A stretch of DNA of 64,000 nucleotides from contig NZ_KB894094.1 of the NCBI RefSeq assembly GCF_000374305.1, forward strand, positions 372,001-436,000. Direction: 5' to 3'. Positions 7,886 to 16,274 of the stretch are shown here, one piece after another. This stretch comes from Actinomadura flavalba DSM 45200 (GTDB lineage: Bacteria > Actinomycetota > Actinomycetes > Streptosporangiales > Streptosporangiaceae). A program made the position numbers and the translations under genes. The number at the start of each line of letters is the position of its first letter. Positions within the stretch are counted from its first letter, which is position 1. The notes beneath the pieces were generated by a model. The model was given only the letters and a program-made list of their open reading frames with translations, made no database searches and was not told the DNA's origin.

Positions 7886-9166
7886 TCATCTCCCCATCTC
7901 CGAGCGGCGGCGCCGGGCGGTGGCGTCGATGCTCGCGGCGAGGAGGAGGACCACGCCGGTGATGAGGAAGTTGAGGTACGCCTTGGTGCCGAGCAGGCCC
8001 AGGCCGTTGTCGATGACGGCGATGACGAGACCGCCCAGCACGGCGTCGCGCGCCTTGCCGCGCCCGCCGAACAGGCTGGTGCCGCCGATGACGGCGGCGC
8101 CGACCGCGTACAGCAGGGTGTTGCCCGCGCCGGAGTTCGTGGCGACCGAGCTGAGCCGGGACGCCGCGACGATGCCGCTGATCGCTGCCAGCGTCGAGGC
8201 GATCATGAACACCGAGACGCGGATGCGGGTCACGTTGATGCCCGCGCGGCGGGCCGCCTCGGCGTTGCCGCCGACGGCGTAGACGTGCCGCCCGTACCGG
8301 GTCCGGCCGAGGACGAACGTGCAGATGATGAGCAGCACCGCGACGAGCAGCACGCCCCACGGGACGCCCGCGAGCACGATCGGGCCCGGCGCGCGGTCCT
8401 GGCTGAGCAGGTAGGTGCCGCCGAGGACCGCGAGCGTCACCACGCCGACCCGGGCGCCGACGAACTGGATCGGCCGGGCCGCCAGGCCGCGCGCGTGCTG
8501 GCCGCGCCAGCGCAGGAACTCGGTCGCCGCGTAGCCGACGATCACGGCGGCGGCCAGCGCCCAGCCGAGGCCGACGGGCATGTTCTTGTTGGCCAGCGCG
8601 TTGATCACGTCGTCGCGGACGGGTACGGTGCCGCCCTCGCCGATCAGCCGCAGCGTGATGCCCTGGAGGCCGAGGAACAGCGCGAGGGAGACGACGAACG
8701 ACGGTATCCGCACCAGCGCGACGAAGGCGCCGAGCGCGGTGCCGATGACGATGCCGACGGCAACGGCCGCGAGCACCGCCACGTACCAGGGCTGCCCGGC
8801 GTCCACCAGCAGCTTGGCCATGACGGCGGCGCACACGCCGCTGGCCACGCCCGCCGACAGGTCGATCTCGCCGAGCAGCAGCACGAACACGAGCCCCATG
8901 GCGAGGATCGTGATCGGCAGCGCCTGGGTGAACAGGTTCGCGATGTTGCCCTTGGACAGGAACGTCTCGGGACGCAGCGCGGTGAACAGGACGATCAGCC
9001 CGAGCAGGCCGAGGATCGCCGGCGTCGCGCCGAGGTCGCCGGAGCGCACGCGCTGCCAGGCGTCCAGCGCCGCCGAGCGCATGTCGCCCGGCGGCCGGTC
9101 GCCCGCGAAGTCGCCGGCGGCGAACTTCACCGCGGGCTTCTCGCTCTTGGGGAGGTCGGTGGACAT
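7886..9166 (-). CDS. xylH: Sugar ABC transporter permease (XylH-like)
   Basis: A 426-residue membrane permease of the ribose/xylose type with about ten predicted helices. A cytoplasmic N-terminus of about 50 residues precedes the first helix (AILGLLGLIVLFTAL). Family markers are GEIDLSAGVASGVCAAVMAKLL, VRIPSFVVSLALFLGLQGI and the coupling-loop region GRTRYGRHVYAVGGNAEAARRAGINV, which contacts the ATPase. GGTSLFGGRGKARDAVLGGL is the typical C-terminal block. The ATG at 9166 follows the upstream ATPase stop by 11 bases. It lies between the two single-domain ATPase genes and downstream of the periplasmic-type binding protein. It imports a pentose, most likely xylose. Confidence 0.9.
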   Translation of the reverse strand: MSTDLPKSEKPAVKFAAGDFAGDRPPGDMRSAALDAWQRVRSGDLGATPAILGLLGLIVLFTALRPETFLSKGNIANLFTQALPITILAMGLVFVLLLGEIDLSAGVASGVCAAVMAKLLVDAGQPWYVAVLAAVAVGIVIGTALGAFVALVRIPSFVVSLALFLGLQGITLRLIGEGGTVPVRDDVINALANKNMPVGLGWALAAAVIVGYAATEFLRWRGQHARGLAARPIQFVGARVGVVTLAVLGGTYLLSQDRAPGPIVLAGVPWGVLLVAVLLIICTFVLGRTRYGRHVYAVGGNAEAARRAGINVTRIRVSVFMIASTLAAISGIVAASRLSSVATNSGAGNTLLYAVGAAVIGGTSLFGGRGKARDAVLGGLVIAVIDNGLGLLGTKAYLNFLITGVVLLLAASIDATARRRRSEMGR

Positions 9167-9177
9167 CAAGGCCCCTA

Positions 9178-9999
9178 TCAGATGTTCTCGGCGGCGGTCG
9201 CCGGGGCGAGCCCGAGGTCGCCCGACCGGCCGGCGGTGATCAGCTCGACGACCTGACCGGTCGTGACGTCCTCGCGGCGCACCTCCGCCGCGACCCGGCC
9301 CAGGTACAGGGCCGTGATGCGGTCGGCGACGGCGAACACGTCGTTCATGTTGTGGGAGATCAGCACGACGGCGTGGCCGGTGTCGGCGAGCCGCCGGACC
9401 AGGTCCAGCACCTGCTGCGTCTGCGCGACGCCGAGCGCGGCGGTGGGCTCGTCCAGGATGACGACGGTGGAGTCCCACAGCGCGGCCTTGGCGATCGCGA
9501 CGGTCTGCCGCTGCCCGCCCGACAGGCTCGCGACGCGCTGCCGCACGGACCGCACGGTGCGCACCGACAGCTTGGCGAGGGTGTCGCGGGCGGCCTCCTC
9601 CATCGCCATCTCGTCCAGCACGATGCCCTTGCGGCGTTCGCGGCCGAGGAACATGTTCTGCACGATGTCGAGGTTGTCGGCCAGGGCGAGGTCCTGGTAG
9701 ACGACCTCGATGCCGAGCGCGGCGGCGTCGCGGGGCGTGCCGATCGTGACGGGACGGCCGTCGAAGACGATCCGCCCGGAGTCGATCGGGTGGATGCCCG
9801 CGATGCACTTGATGAGCGTGGACTTGCCGGCGCCGTTGTCACCGACGAGCGCCATCACCTCGCCGCGCCGCAGCGCGAAGTCGACGTCGTGCAGGACGTG
9901 CACGGGGCCGAAGCTCTTGTTGAGCCCGGTCAGGCGCAGCACGGGATCGCCGTGCTCCGGGTCGTCCCCGGGTGAGGACTTCGACAGGGACTGCGACAT
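9178..9999 (-). CDS. xylG: Sugar ABC transporter ATPase (XylG-like, single domain, copy 2)
   Basis: A 273-residue ABC ATPase with Walker A GDNGAGKST at 53-61, signature LSGGQ near 160 and Walker B VVILDEPTAALG near 180. It has an 18-residue N-terminal extension absent from its paralogue. ATG 9999 is preceded by a perfect AGGAGG. It lies first after the binding-protein gene, from which it is separated by a hairpin of about 33 bases that could trim expression relative to the binding protein. The two ATPases differ mainly in the helical subdomain and C-terminal tail, which suggests an old tandem duplication that was then split by the permease gene or rearranged. Confidence 0.88.
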   Translation of the reverse strand: MSQSLSKSSPGDDPEHGDPVLRLTGLNKSFGPVHVLHDVDFALRRGEVMALVGDNGAGKSTLIKCIAGIHPIDSGRIVFDGRPVTIGTPRDAAALGIEVVYQDLALADNLDIVQNMFLGRERRKGIVLDEMAMEEAARDTLAKLSVRTVRSVRQRVASLSGGQRQTVAIAKAALWDSTVVILDEPTAALGVAQTQQVLDLVRRLADTGHAVVLISHNMNDVFAVADRITALYLGRVAAEVRREDVTTGQVVELITAGRSGDLGLAPATAAENI

Positions 10000-10025
10000 G
10001 GGAACCTCCTTGCGGTCCCTCGGCC

Positions 10026-10058
10026 GGGCCGAGTCCGCCGCGTGGACGGACCCGGCCC
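10026..10058 (-). terminator. Intercistronic hairpin between xylF and xylG
   Basis: GGGCC-GA-GTCC pairs with GGAC-CC-GGCCC around an 11-base loop, with one 2-base mismatch. No U-tract follows. It may stabilise the xylF message or cause partial termination, as is common after binding-protein genes. Confidence 0.4.
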
Positions 10059-10100
10059 GGGGGCGGAGCGTGCGGGTGGTGCGGGCTCAGCCCGGGGACG

Positions 10101-11174
10101 TCACTCGATCCCGGCGGCCTTGCACTTGGCCGCGTAGTCGCCCTTGCACAGGTCGTCCTTCTTCACGAAGCCGTCGTCCACGACCTGCTTGACGTTCTCC
10201 TTGAAGACGCCGATCGGGGCGAGCAGCACCGAGGGCACGTCGCGCTTGCCCTCGGGGTCGTTCACGGTGCCGGTCGTCTCGGGCTTCTCGCCCTTGAGGA
10301 CGGCGATGGCGAGCTTGGCGGCGGCGTCGGCCTCCTGCTTGATCGGCTTGTAGACCGTCATGCACTGGTTGCCGTCCAGGATGTTCTGGAGGCCCTGGAG
10401 GGTGGCGTCCTGGCCGGTGACGGGCACCTTGCCCGCGGCGCCGTTCTTCTTCAGGATCGAGATGGCGGAGTTGCCGACGCCGTCGTTGGCGGCGAGCACG
10501 CCGTCGATCTTGCCGCCCTGCTGCGTCCACATCTGCTCGAAGATCGTGGCGGCGCGCTGGTTGTCCCACTCGGGGACGGCCTGCTCGGCGACCTTCTTGT
10601 AGGTGGTGACCTTGTCCAGGACGCTGTGCGCGCCCTGGGCGAAGAGGGTGGCGTTGTTGTCGGTGGGCGCGCCGTTGAGGTAGGCGATGTTGGCGTTCTT
10701 GTCGCCCAGGCACTTCTGGAGGCCCTTGCCGAGCTCCTCGCCGACCTTCGCGTTGTCGAAGGAGACGTAGTAGTCGGAGACGCCGCCGAGCGCGAGCCGG
10801 TCGTAGTCGATCGTCTTCACACCGCCGGCCTGCGCCTTGCGCTGCACGGCGGCGGCGGAGTTGGAGTCGATGCCGTCGAGCACGAGGACGGTCGCGCCGT
10901 TGGTGATCATCTGGTCGGCGATCGTCTGGAAGCGCTGCGTCGAGCCTTCGGCGTTCTGGATGTCGTACTGGACGCCCGCGGCCTTGAACGCCTGCTCCAG
11001 GTACGGACGGTCGAAGCTCTCGTAGCGGTCGGACGAGGCGGTGTCGGGCAGGATCACGCCGATCTTGCCCTGCTTGTCGCCGCCCGAGCCGCCGTCGTCG
11101 TCGCCACCGCAGGCGGTGAGCGAGAGCGCCGCGGCGACGGAGACGGCCGCGAAGCCGAGGATGCCCTTGCGCAT
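10101..11174 (-). CDS. xylF: Xylose-type sugar-binding lipoprotein (XylF-like)
   Basis: A 357-residue substrate-binding lipoprotein. ATG 11174 is preceded by AAAGGA and gives the signal MRKGILGFAAVSVAAALSLTAC, a lipobox (LTAC) placing the lipid on Cys about 22. The mature part has two Peripla_BP_4 lobes with xylose-binding-protein landmarks: ASSDRYESFDRPYLEQAF, TIDYDRLALGG, DYYVSFDNAKVGE, GAPTDNNATLFAQG, GVLAANDGVGNSAISIL, VTGQDATLQGLQNIL and MTVYKPIKQEAD. They follow E. coli XylF closely in order and spacing. It captures the sugar outside the membrane and hands it to the permease. An upstream start at 11216 would put extra residues before the signal and is unlikely. Confidence 0.92.
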   Translation of the reverse strand: MRKGILGFAAVSVAAALSLTACGGDDDGGSGGDKQGKIGVILPDTASSDRYESFDRPYLEQAFKAAGVQYDIQNAEGSTQRFQTIADQMITNGATVLVLDGIDSNSAAAVQRKAQAGGVKTIDYDRLALGGVSDYYVSFDNAKVGEELGKGLQKCLGDKNANIAYLNGAPTDNNATLFAQGAHSVLDKVTTYKKVAEQAVPEWDNQRAATIFEQMWTQQGGKIDGVLAANDGVGNSAISILKKNGAAGKVPVTGQDATLQGLQNILDGNQCMTVYKPIKQEADAAAKLAIAVLKGEKPETTGTVNDPEGKRDVPSVLLAPIGVFKENVKQVVDDGFVKKDDLCKGDYAAKCKAAGIE

Positions 11175-11256
11175 GAGGCCGGGTCCTTTCTGGGCGGGCC
11201 GCGACGTGGCGGCCATCGGGGGTGGGGCCCACCGGTGACCGGGGTCACACGGCTGA

Positions 11257-11275
11257 ATGTTGTACCCGGCAACTT
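11257..11275. promoter_or_regulatory. Candidate ROK operator A
   Basis: ATGTTG-N7-CAACTT, an 11-of-12 match to an ATGTTG-N7-CAACAT palindrome. It lies 83 bases upstream of the xylF start, the closest of three sites. Confidence 0.55.
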
Positions 11276-11319
11276 AAACGGGTCCGCCCGGATTGCACCA
11301 GAGGTCCGACAGGGGGAAT

Positions 11320-11338
11320 TTGTTGTGTGCAGTAACAA
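11320..11338. promoter_or_regulatory. Candidate ROK operator B
   Basis: TTGTTG-N7-TAACAA, the weakest of the three copies but with the same 6-7-6 spacing, 146 bases upstream of xylF. Confidence 0.45.
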
Positions 11339-11434
11339 TGCCGTAACGCGCGTCGCGGACCAGGTCAGAGACGTGGGCCGGGCGAACGCGCTGGTCGCGG
11401 GCGCGCGAAGATCGTCCGGACGGCGTCCGGGCAT

Positions 11435-11453
11435 ATGTTGAGTGCGCCAACAT
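11435..11453. promoter_or_regulatory. Candidate ROK operator C
   Basis: ATGTTG-N7-CAACAT, a perfect 6-7-6 palindrome 261 bases upstream of xylF. Three phased sites would allow looping by a dimeric ROK repressor. The rest of the xylF leader (11175-11478) shows no gene. Confidence 0.55.
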
Positions 11454-11478
11454 TCCGGGGCGGCGCCTGCCCCGAGAA

Positions 11479-11533
11479 GCGTGATCATGCAGCGAGCCGG
11501 GCGGGTACGCCACGGCGCACCGCATGATCACGC
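11479..11533. terminator. 12-bp inverted repeat downstream of small unknown gene
   Basis: GCGTGATCATGC and GCATGATCACGC form a perfect 12-bp stem around a 31-base loop. It lies just after the stop of the leftward gene at 11539 and before the xylF control region, so a terminator or boundary role is plausible. There is no U-tract. The half-site GCATGATCA recurs in the large hairpin near 16.75 kb. Confidence 0.4.
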
Positions 11534-11538
11534 GACCG

Positions 11539-11832
11539 TCACTGAGCGGTCAGTACGAGGGCGACGCGGTTCGCCGCCGCCGTCAGGTCGTGCGCCGGTC
11601 CGATCCGCTCGGCCCACGACCACCAGAACCACCAGCCGTCCGTGCCCTCCTCCGCCAGGATGTTCTCCGCGAGTGAGGACGCGTCCGGATTCATCACATG
11701 CAGGCTGGGTGCGTGGTCGCGGGGCGTGATCCGTGTGCGGTAGCCCCGGCCGGCCAGTTCGGCGCCCAGCGCCTCCAGCAGTTCGAGCCGCGACGTCACC
11801 ACCGCGGCGGTTCCCGTTTCGTCAGGCGTCAT
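11539..11832 (-). CDS. Small conserved hypothetical protein
   Basis: A 97-residue protein starting MTPDETGTAAVV at ATG 11832, preceded closely by AAGG. It has an alpha/beta pattern: a helix (LELLEALGAELAGRG), a strand pair (YRTRITPRDHAPSLHVMNPD) and a Trp-rich block DGWWFWWSWAERIGPAHDL, then a C-terminal helix. No enzymatic motif or signal peptide is visible. Actinomycetes carry many small proteins of this build, often beside regulators, with unknown function. It is isolated between the xylFGH control region and a membrane protein gene read the other way. An upstream TTG at 11886 would add 18 residues. Confidence 0.6.
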   Translation of the reverse strand: MTPDETGTAAVVTSRLELLEALGAELAGRGYRTRITPRDHAPSLHVMNPDASSLAENILAEEGTDGWWFWWSWAERIGPAHDLTAAANRVALVLTAQ

Positions 11833-12041
11833 CCTTGTCGCTCCCGTGGGTCGCTCCGTGGACTCCGCGTGGCCCGACACGGCCAAGCCTGACCCGCGCG
11901 ACGTCCGTGTGCAAGCACTTCGGGCAGGTCAGCGCGGTATCGGGTGTGAGGTCCGGCGAATCGTCCACCGACCCATCCACCGCATGCGCCCGCTTCGGGA
12001 TAGGTTGCGAGGGACGTACAGGGTGCGATGCAGGGGGACGT

Positions 12042-13052
12042 ATGACGGTCCGTGGGGGAACGAGCCCGGAATGGACCCGGCCCGACCAGCCGCTGCCCCG
12101 CCCGCAGGGCGAGGCGCCGACCTTCCCGGACGCGCCCGCCGGGCCGCCTCCGGCCGCGCGGCCGGAGAACTGGCACCGGTTCCACTACCCGGTCGGGGCG
12201 TTCCTCGTCGCGTTCGGCGTGACGTCGGTGGCCGCGACCGGCCTGGCCTGGTCCGACCGGCGGGCGGCCCTGGCCGACGTCGTCGGGGCGGGGCTCGCGC
12301 TGCCGCTGCTGGGGCTCGCGACGGCCGTGCAGGTGCTGCTCGTCGCGGCGGCGGTGGTCGCGCTGGTGCGGCGGCGGGACTTCTGGTTCCTGCCCGCGCT
12401 CGCGCTCTGGACCGTCGGATACGGCGTGTTCACCGCGTTCTCCGCGATCAACGGCGAATGGGGCACGCTGGCGGTGCGCGTCCTGTACGTCCTGGGCTTC
12501 GCGCTCCTGCTGGCCCTCGCCTACAGCCTGAGCGTCAAGGCCCGCGTCGGTGAGCGGCGCGGCCCGGCCGCCCCCGCCTCCCCACGCCTCACGCGCACCC
12601 AGGAGATGGCCCTGGCCGCCCTGCAACGAGCCCGCCCGCCCGCGCGGGCACCCGGGCCGGACGCGGCGCACGCCCCCGGCGCACCCGTCCGCGACGCGGC
12701 ACCGCCTCCCCACCCGGCGCCCTCCCCCGCGTCCGCGCCCGACCGGGGCGCGGCGCACACTCCGGGGCCGCCGTCCGCGACCGCGGTGGATCCCGGTTCG
12801 GCACGCGACCGCGACGCCGTACCCGCTCCGGCTCCGCCGGGCGACGCGCCCGCGGCCGGGCGCACGATCGTGGACGCGCCGCAGCCCCGGGACGCGCCGG
12901 GCGGCGGCGCCGACACCGAGGCCACCCAGGCGGCACCGCTGCCCCGGCCCCACCGCACGGCTCCGTTGTCGTTGCCCGAGCGGCCGGGTGACACGGTGTT
13001 CGGGGAGCCGCGTACGCGGCCCGACGCCGACGGCGGGCCGCCGGCGTCATGA
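12042..13052 (+). CDS. Four-helix membrane protein with Pro/Ala-rich tail
   Basis: A 336-residue protein of unknown function. ATG 12042 follows AGGGGGA. A 40-residue Pro-rich cytoplasmic lead precedes four predicted transmembrane helices at about 50-70, 82-109, 114-135 and 144-164. The last half (170-336) is disordered, rich in Ala, Pro and Asp with scattered charged residues, and has no visible domain. Membrane core and tail resemble the many Actinobacteria-specific membrane proteins of unknown role. It ends 13 bases before the stop of the convergent PTH2 gene. I see no operon partner. Confidence 0.65.
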   Translation: MTVRGGTSPEWTRPDQPLPRPQGEAPTFPDAPAGPPPAARPENWHRFHYPVGAFLVAFGVTSVAATGLAWSDRRAALADVVGAGLALPLLGLATAVQVLLVAAAVVALVRRRDFWFLPALALWTVGYGVFTAFSAINGEWGTLAVRVLYVLGFALLLALAYSLSVKARVGERRGPAAPASPRLTRTQEMALAALQRARPPARAPGPDAAHAPGAPVRDAAPPPHPAPSPASAPDRGAAHTPGPPSATAVDPGSARDRDAVPAPAPPGDAPAAGRTIVDAPQPRDAPGGGADTEATQAAPLPRPHRTAPLSLPERPGDTVFGEPRTRPDADGGPPAS

Positions 13053-13065
13053 CCGGCGGGCGGTA

Positions 13066-13737
13066 TCAGGTCACCAGGCGCGCGACGGCCGTCAGCGTGC
13101 CGGGCGGCACCTCGGTGAAGCCGCCGTCGCGGACCAGCACCGTCGCGTCCTTGACGCACCGGTCCCAGTCGGCGTCCGGCTCGATGTGCACGGCGAGCCC
13201 GCCGTCGATCCACGCCGCCCGCTTACGGCGGCCGAGGTCGCGCAGGAGGATCTGGGCGGCATGACCGCACTGCGCCGCGGCCTTGCCCGTCGTCATCGTG
13301 ACGGCGGGGTTGAGGGCCAGCGCGGCGTACGGGCGCGCGGGCGGGGCGGGCGGCGTCTCCTCGGCGGGCAGGTCCAGGCCCGCGACCTGGAGCTTGGCGA
13401 TCTGCGGCGGGACGTCGTCGACGGGCCCGGGCACGAAGGCGCGCACCTCGGCGCCACCGACGCGGACCGTCACGCCGGGCAGCTCCTGCACGTCCGGCCA
13501 GCGCACGCCCCGGGCGCGGCGGGTCACCTTGCGGATGCGCCGCGCCTCCCACTCGGCGACGGCGGCCCGCCACTCCCCGTCGCGCTCGGCGGCGCGCGGG
13601 TCGGTGAGCAGCCGCACGACGGCGTGCGCGGTGGCGGCGCAGACGGCGCCGGAGCCGGGCGGGTCGGTCTTCTCCACGCGGGCCACGAGCTGCATCGCCC
13701 AGGGCGGATCGTCGCGCGGGTCGTAGTCGGGTCGCAC
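13066..13737 (-). CDS. Peptidyl-tRNA hydrolase 2 (PTH2) family protein
   Basis: A 223-residue protein whose C-terminal 110 residues form a PTH2 domain: RPYAALALNPAVTMTTGKAAAQCGHAAQI, the family's MTxGKxAAQxGHAA motif with the conserved lysine and histidine, followed by AWIDGGLAVHIEPDADWDRCVKDATVLVRDGG and a TLTAVARL end. The N-terminal 110 residues form a separate domain with Trp- and Arg-rich helices (MQLVARVEKTDPPGSGAVCAATAHAVVRLL). PTH2 releases peptides from stalled peptidyl-tRNA; actinomycetes have the bacterial Pth as well, so this is a second copy with an extra domain. GTG 13737 was chosen because the conserved reading begins there; an upstream start at 13830 is possible. Confidence 0.82.
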   Translation of the reverse strand: MRPDYDPRDDPPWAMQLVARVEKTDPPGSGAVCAATAHAVVRLLTDPRAAERDGEWRAAVAEWEARRIRKVTRRARGVRWPDVQELPGVTVRVGGAEVRAFVPGPVDDVPPQIAKLQVAGLDLPAEETPPAPPARPYAALALNPAVTMTTGKAAAQCGHAAQILLRDLGRRKRAAWIDGGLAVHIEPDADWDRCVKDATVLVRDGGFTEVPPGTLTAVARLVT

Positions 13738-13877
13738 CCGCCGGAGTATTCCACCCCGCGACTCACCGCCCCGGTCGCGGGTACGCCCGGAGAGTCGGGG
13801 ACGTGCCACGGGCCGGGGCGCGCGCGACAATGGCAGCAGACACGGCGGAACGGGCCGGGTCGGGGCGGAGGCCGGCG

Positions 13878-14960
13878 GTGAGCAACGGCACGACCGAGAA
13901 CATTCCGGGCACGGGCACGTTCTTCGTGGGAATCGACGTGGCGCCCGGCCGGTACCGCTGCGCCGACGCCAAGAACGGCTGGTGGGTGCGGTTCACCGGT
14001 CCGGGCGGCGGCGACCCGGTCGGTTCGTGGCCACTGCCGCCGGGTCCGGCCGAGGTGGAGATCTCCCCCACCGACTTCGCGTTCGAGACGCACGTCGGCA
14101 CCGACTGGCGGCGGGTCGGCGCGCCGCTGCCCGCGGCGCCGGGACTGCGCACCACCGAGCCGCGCCCGGTCGCCGACCCGGCGCTCAGGGGCGAGCTGGA
14201 CCGGGTCGTGGCGCGGCGCAAGCCGCTGGTGTGGCTCGTCCCGGCGCTGGTGCTGCTGGTCGGCGTGACGGGCGGCTTCGTCTTCGGCGCCGTGTGGATG
14301 CTCGCGCTCGGGATGCTCGCGACGATGCTGGCGTTCGGCACCCCGGGCGTCACGCTCGACCTGGCCCGCGCCCGCGAGCTGGAGCACCACCGCGACCGCT
14401 ACGTCGTCCCCGAGGACCTCGACCACGACGCGCTCGTGCTGCTCGTCCGGGCGCAGCGCGCGATCGACACCGTCACCGAGTCGGAGGTCAACCGGGAAGG
14501 GCTGCTCGACACGATCGACAACGCGGTGACGCTGCCCCGGCACGAGTGGGAGATCGCGCACATCCTCGCCCGGCAGTCGCGGCTGCGCATCGAGCAGGAC
14601 GCCGTGGGCGAGGCGGAGGAGCGCCCGGAGATCGCGGCGGCCCTCCGCCCGCTCCGCGACAAGCTGGACGTCTCGGTCCGGGCGGTGACCCGCCGGGTCG
14701 AGGCCCTGGAACGGTACGCCGAGCGCGCGACGGCCGCCGACGACGCGCTGCGCGCCCGGCGCCGCCTGGAGGAGCTGACCGCCAACGCGCACGAGTACGA
14801 CGAGCTCGTCGCCGACGCCGTCCGCGACGACCTCGCCGTCCCGGCGATCGAGCGCCTCACCGAGCAGGGCGACGCGCTCGTCCGCAAGCTCAACGACCGC
14901 CTCGCCGCCGCCGCCGAGGCGGCCGACGAGCTCCCTCCCCCGCCGCCCGACGAGCGCTGA
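13878..14960 (+). CDS. Membrane protein with N-terminal beta domain and coiled-coil tail
   Basis: A 360-residue protein of unknown function. GTG 13878 has GGAGG eight bases before it; in-frame ATG 13830 is the alternative. Residues 1-80 are strand-rich with a lipocalin-like feel (GTFFVGIDVAPGRYRC, WWVRFTGPGGG). Two adjacent hydrophobic helices, about 115-155 (PLVWLVPALVLLVGVTGGFVFG and AVWMLALGMLATMLAFG), form a hairpin in the membrane. The remainder to 350 is a charged, largely helical region with heptad-like stretches and a Pro-rich end. The build suggests a cell-surface or division-related scaffold, but nothing in the sequence proves it. The next gene is convergent. Confidence 0.6.
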   Translation: MSNGTTENIPGTGTFFVGIDVAPGRYRCADAKNGWWVRFTGPGGGDPVGSWPLPPGPAEVEISPTDFAFETHVGTDWRRVGAPLPAAPGLRTTEPRPVADPALRGELDRVVARRKPLVWLVPALVLLVGVTGGFVFGAVWMLALGMLATMLAFGTPGVTLDLARARELEHHRDRYVVPEDLDHDALVLLVRAQRAIDTVTESEVNREGLLDTIDNAVTLPRHEWEIAHILARQSRLRIEQDAVGEAEERPEIAAALRPLRDKLDVSVRAVTRRVEALERYAERATAADDALRARRRLEELTANAHEYDELVADAVRDDLAVPAIERLTEQGDALVRKLNDRLAAAAEAADELPPPPPDER

Positions 14961-14966
14961 CCCCGC

Positions 14967-16274
14967 TCAGCGCCGGGCGATCTCGGCGCGCAGCGCCGCC
15001 GCGGACTTGCGGACGGGCCCGGGCGCGGCGTCGCGCAGGAGCACGTCCGCGACGAGGGCGGCGACGCGGCGCAGGTCGTCGTGGGTGAAGCCGCGGCGGA
15101 CGAGTTCCTGGGTGCCGAGGCGCAGGCCGCGGTCGGGTTCGCCGGGTTCCTGCCAGGGCAGGCCGATCGCGCTGAGGTAGACGCCGGCCTCCGCGAGACG
15201 GTCCATGGCGGCGCGTCCCCCGCCGAGGTCCGCGACGTCCAGGGCGACGTGGTGCGAGGCGGTGAAGCCCCGGTCGGCGCCCGCGACGGTGACGCCCTCG
15301 GCGTGCAGGGCGGCGGCGAGGGTCTGCGCCGCCGCGACGCAGGCGTCGGCGTAGGCGCCGTCATCGGCGAGGATTTCGGCGGCGGTGACGGCCAGCGGCG
15401 CGAGGCGGGCGATGTCGTAGTTGGCCGTCAGGCCGGGGAAGACGGCGGCGGACACGGCTTCGGCGAGCTCGGCGTCGTCGGTGGCGACGACGCCGCCGGG
15501 CGGGCCGCCGAACGACTTGTAGGTGGAGAACGTCAGCAGGTCGGCGCCCTCGGCCAGCGGGCGCTGGAACCGCCCGGCGGCGACGAGGCCCGCCATGTGG
15601 GACGCGTCGTACAGCAGCGTCGCCCCGGCCGCGTGGACGGCCTCCGCGATCTCCGCGACGCGGTGCGGGAACAGCAGCAGGCTCGCGCCGATGACGACGA
15701 GCCGGGGCCCCTCGCGGTCCAGGAACTCCGGCAGCGCGGGCACGTCGACGTCGTAGGCGGCGGCGTCGTAGGGCAGGTCGACGACGCGCAGCCCGCGCAC
15801 GCCGGGCGCGCCGACGGCGTGGTGGCTGGTGTGGCCGCCCGCGCGTTCGGGCAGCACGGCGATCGTGTCGCCGGGCTCGGTCACGGCCGTGTAGACGGCG
15901 AGGTTGGCCATCGTGGCGCTGTGCGCGCGGACCTCGGCGAACCGGGCGCCGAGCAGCCGGGCCATGAGCGCCGGCGTGAGCACTTCGAGGGTGTCGAGGT
16001 GGTCCAGGCCGGACTGGTACTTCTCGCCGGGCCAGCCCATGCTGGGCCGTCCGCCGACGGGGGCGTCCGCGACGGCGCGCGCGGCGGGGCTCATGAGGTT
16101 GGTCCCGGCGTACAGGACGATGCCCTCGGCGTCGAAGCGGCGGGCGTGGTCGCTCAGCGCCGTCCGCACGGTCGCGGCGACCCCCTCGGGCGTAGGCGCA
16201 CCGAGCCCCGCGGCGACGTCGGCGATGCGGGCACGTGCGGCCGAAGACGCCCACGGCGCCGTCTCGTAAGTCAT
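14967..16274 (-). CDS. SHMT-like PLP-dependent enzyme
   Basis: A 435-residue fold-type I PLP enzyme of the serine hydroxymethyltransferase family. Landmarks are PSMGWPGEKYQSGLDHLDTLE, VRAHSATMANLAVYTAVTEPGDT, DASHMAGLVAAGRF with the PLP-binding aspartate, and the Schiff-base lysine in STYKSFGGPPGG. True GlyA has STTHKTLRGPRGG; here the lysine loop is changed and the N-terminal folate-contact residues differ, so it may act on another beta-hydroxy amino acid or alpha-methylserine-type substrate. ATG 16274 is preceded by AAGGAG. It stands alone, with the low-complexity region upstream. Housekeeping GlyA is presumably elsewhere. Confidence 0.8.
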   Translation of the reverse strand: MTYETAPWASSAARARIADVAAGLGAPTPEGVAATVRTALSDHARRFDAEGIVLYAGTNLMSPAARAVADAPVGGRPSMGWPGEKYQSGLDHLDTLEVLTPALMARLLGARFAEVRAHSATMANLAVYTAVTEPGDTIAVLPERAGGHTSHHAVGAPGVRGLRVVDLPYDAAAYDVDVPALPEFLDREGPRLVVIGASLLLFPHRVAEIAEAVHAAGATLLYDASHMAGLVAAGRFQRPLAEGADLLTFSTYKSFGGPPGGVVATDDAELAEAVSAAVFPGLTANYDIARLAPLAVTAAEILADDGAYADACVAAAQTLAAALHAEGVTVAGADRGFTASHHVALDVADLGGGRAAMDRLAEAGVYLSAIGLPWQEPGEPDRGLRLGTQELVRRGFTHDDLRRVAALVADVLLRDAAPGPVRKSAAALRAEIARR

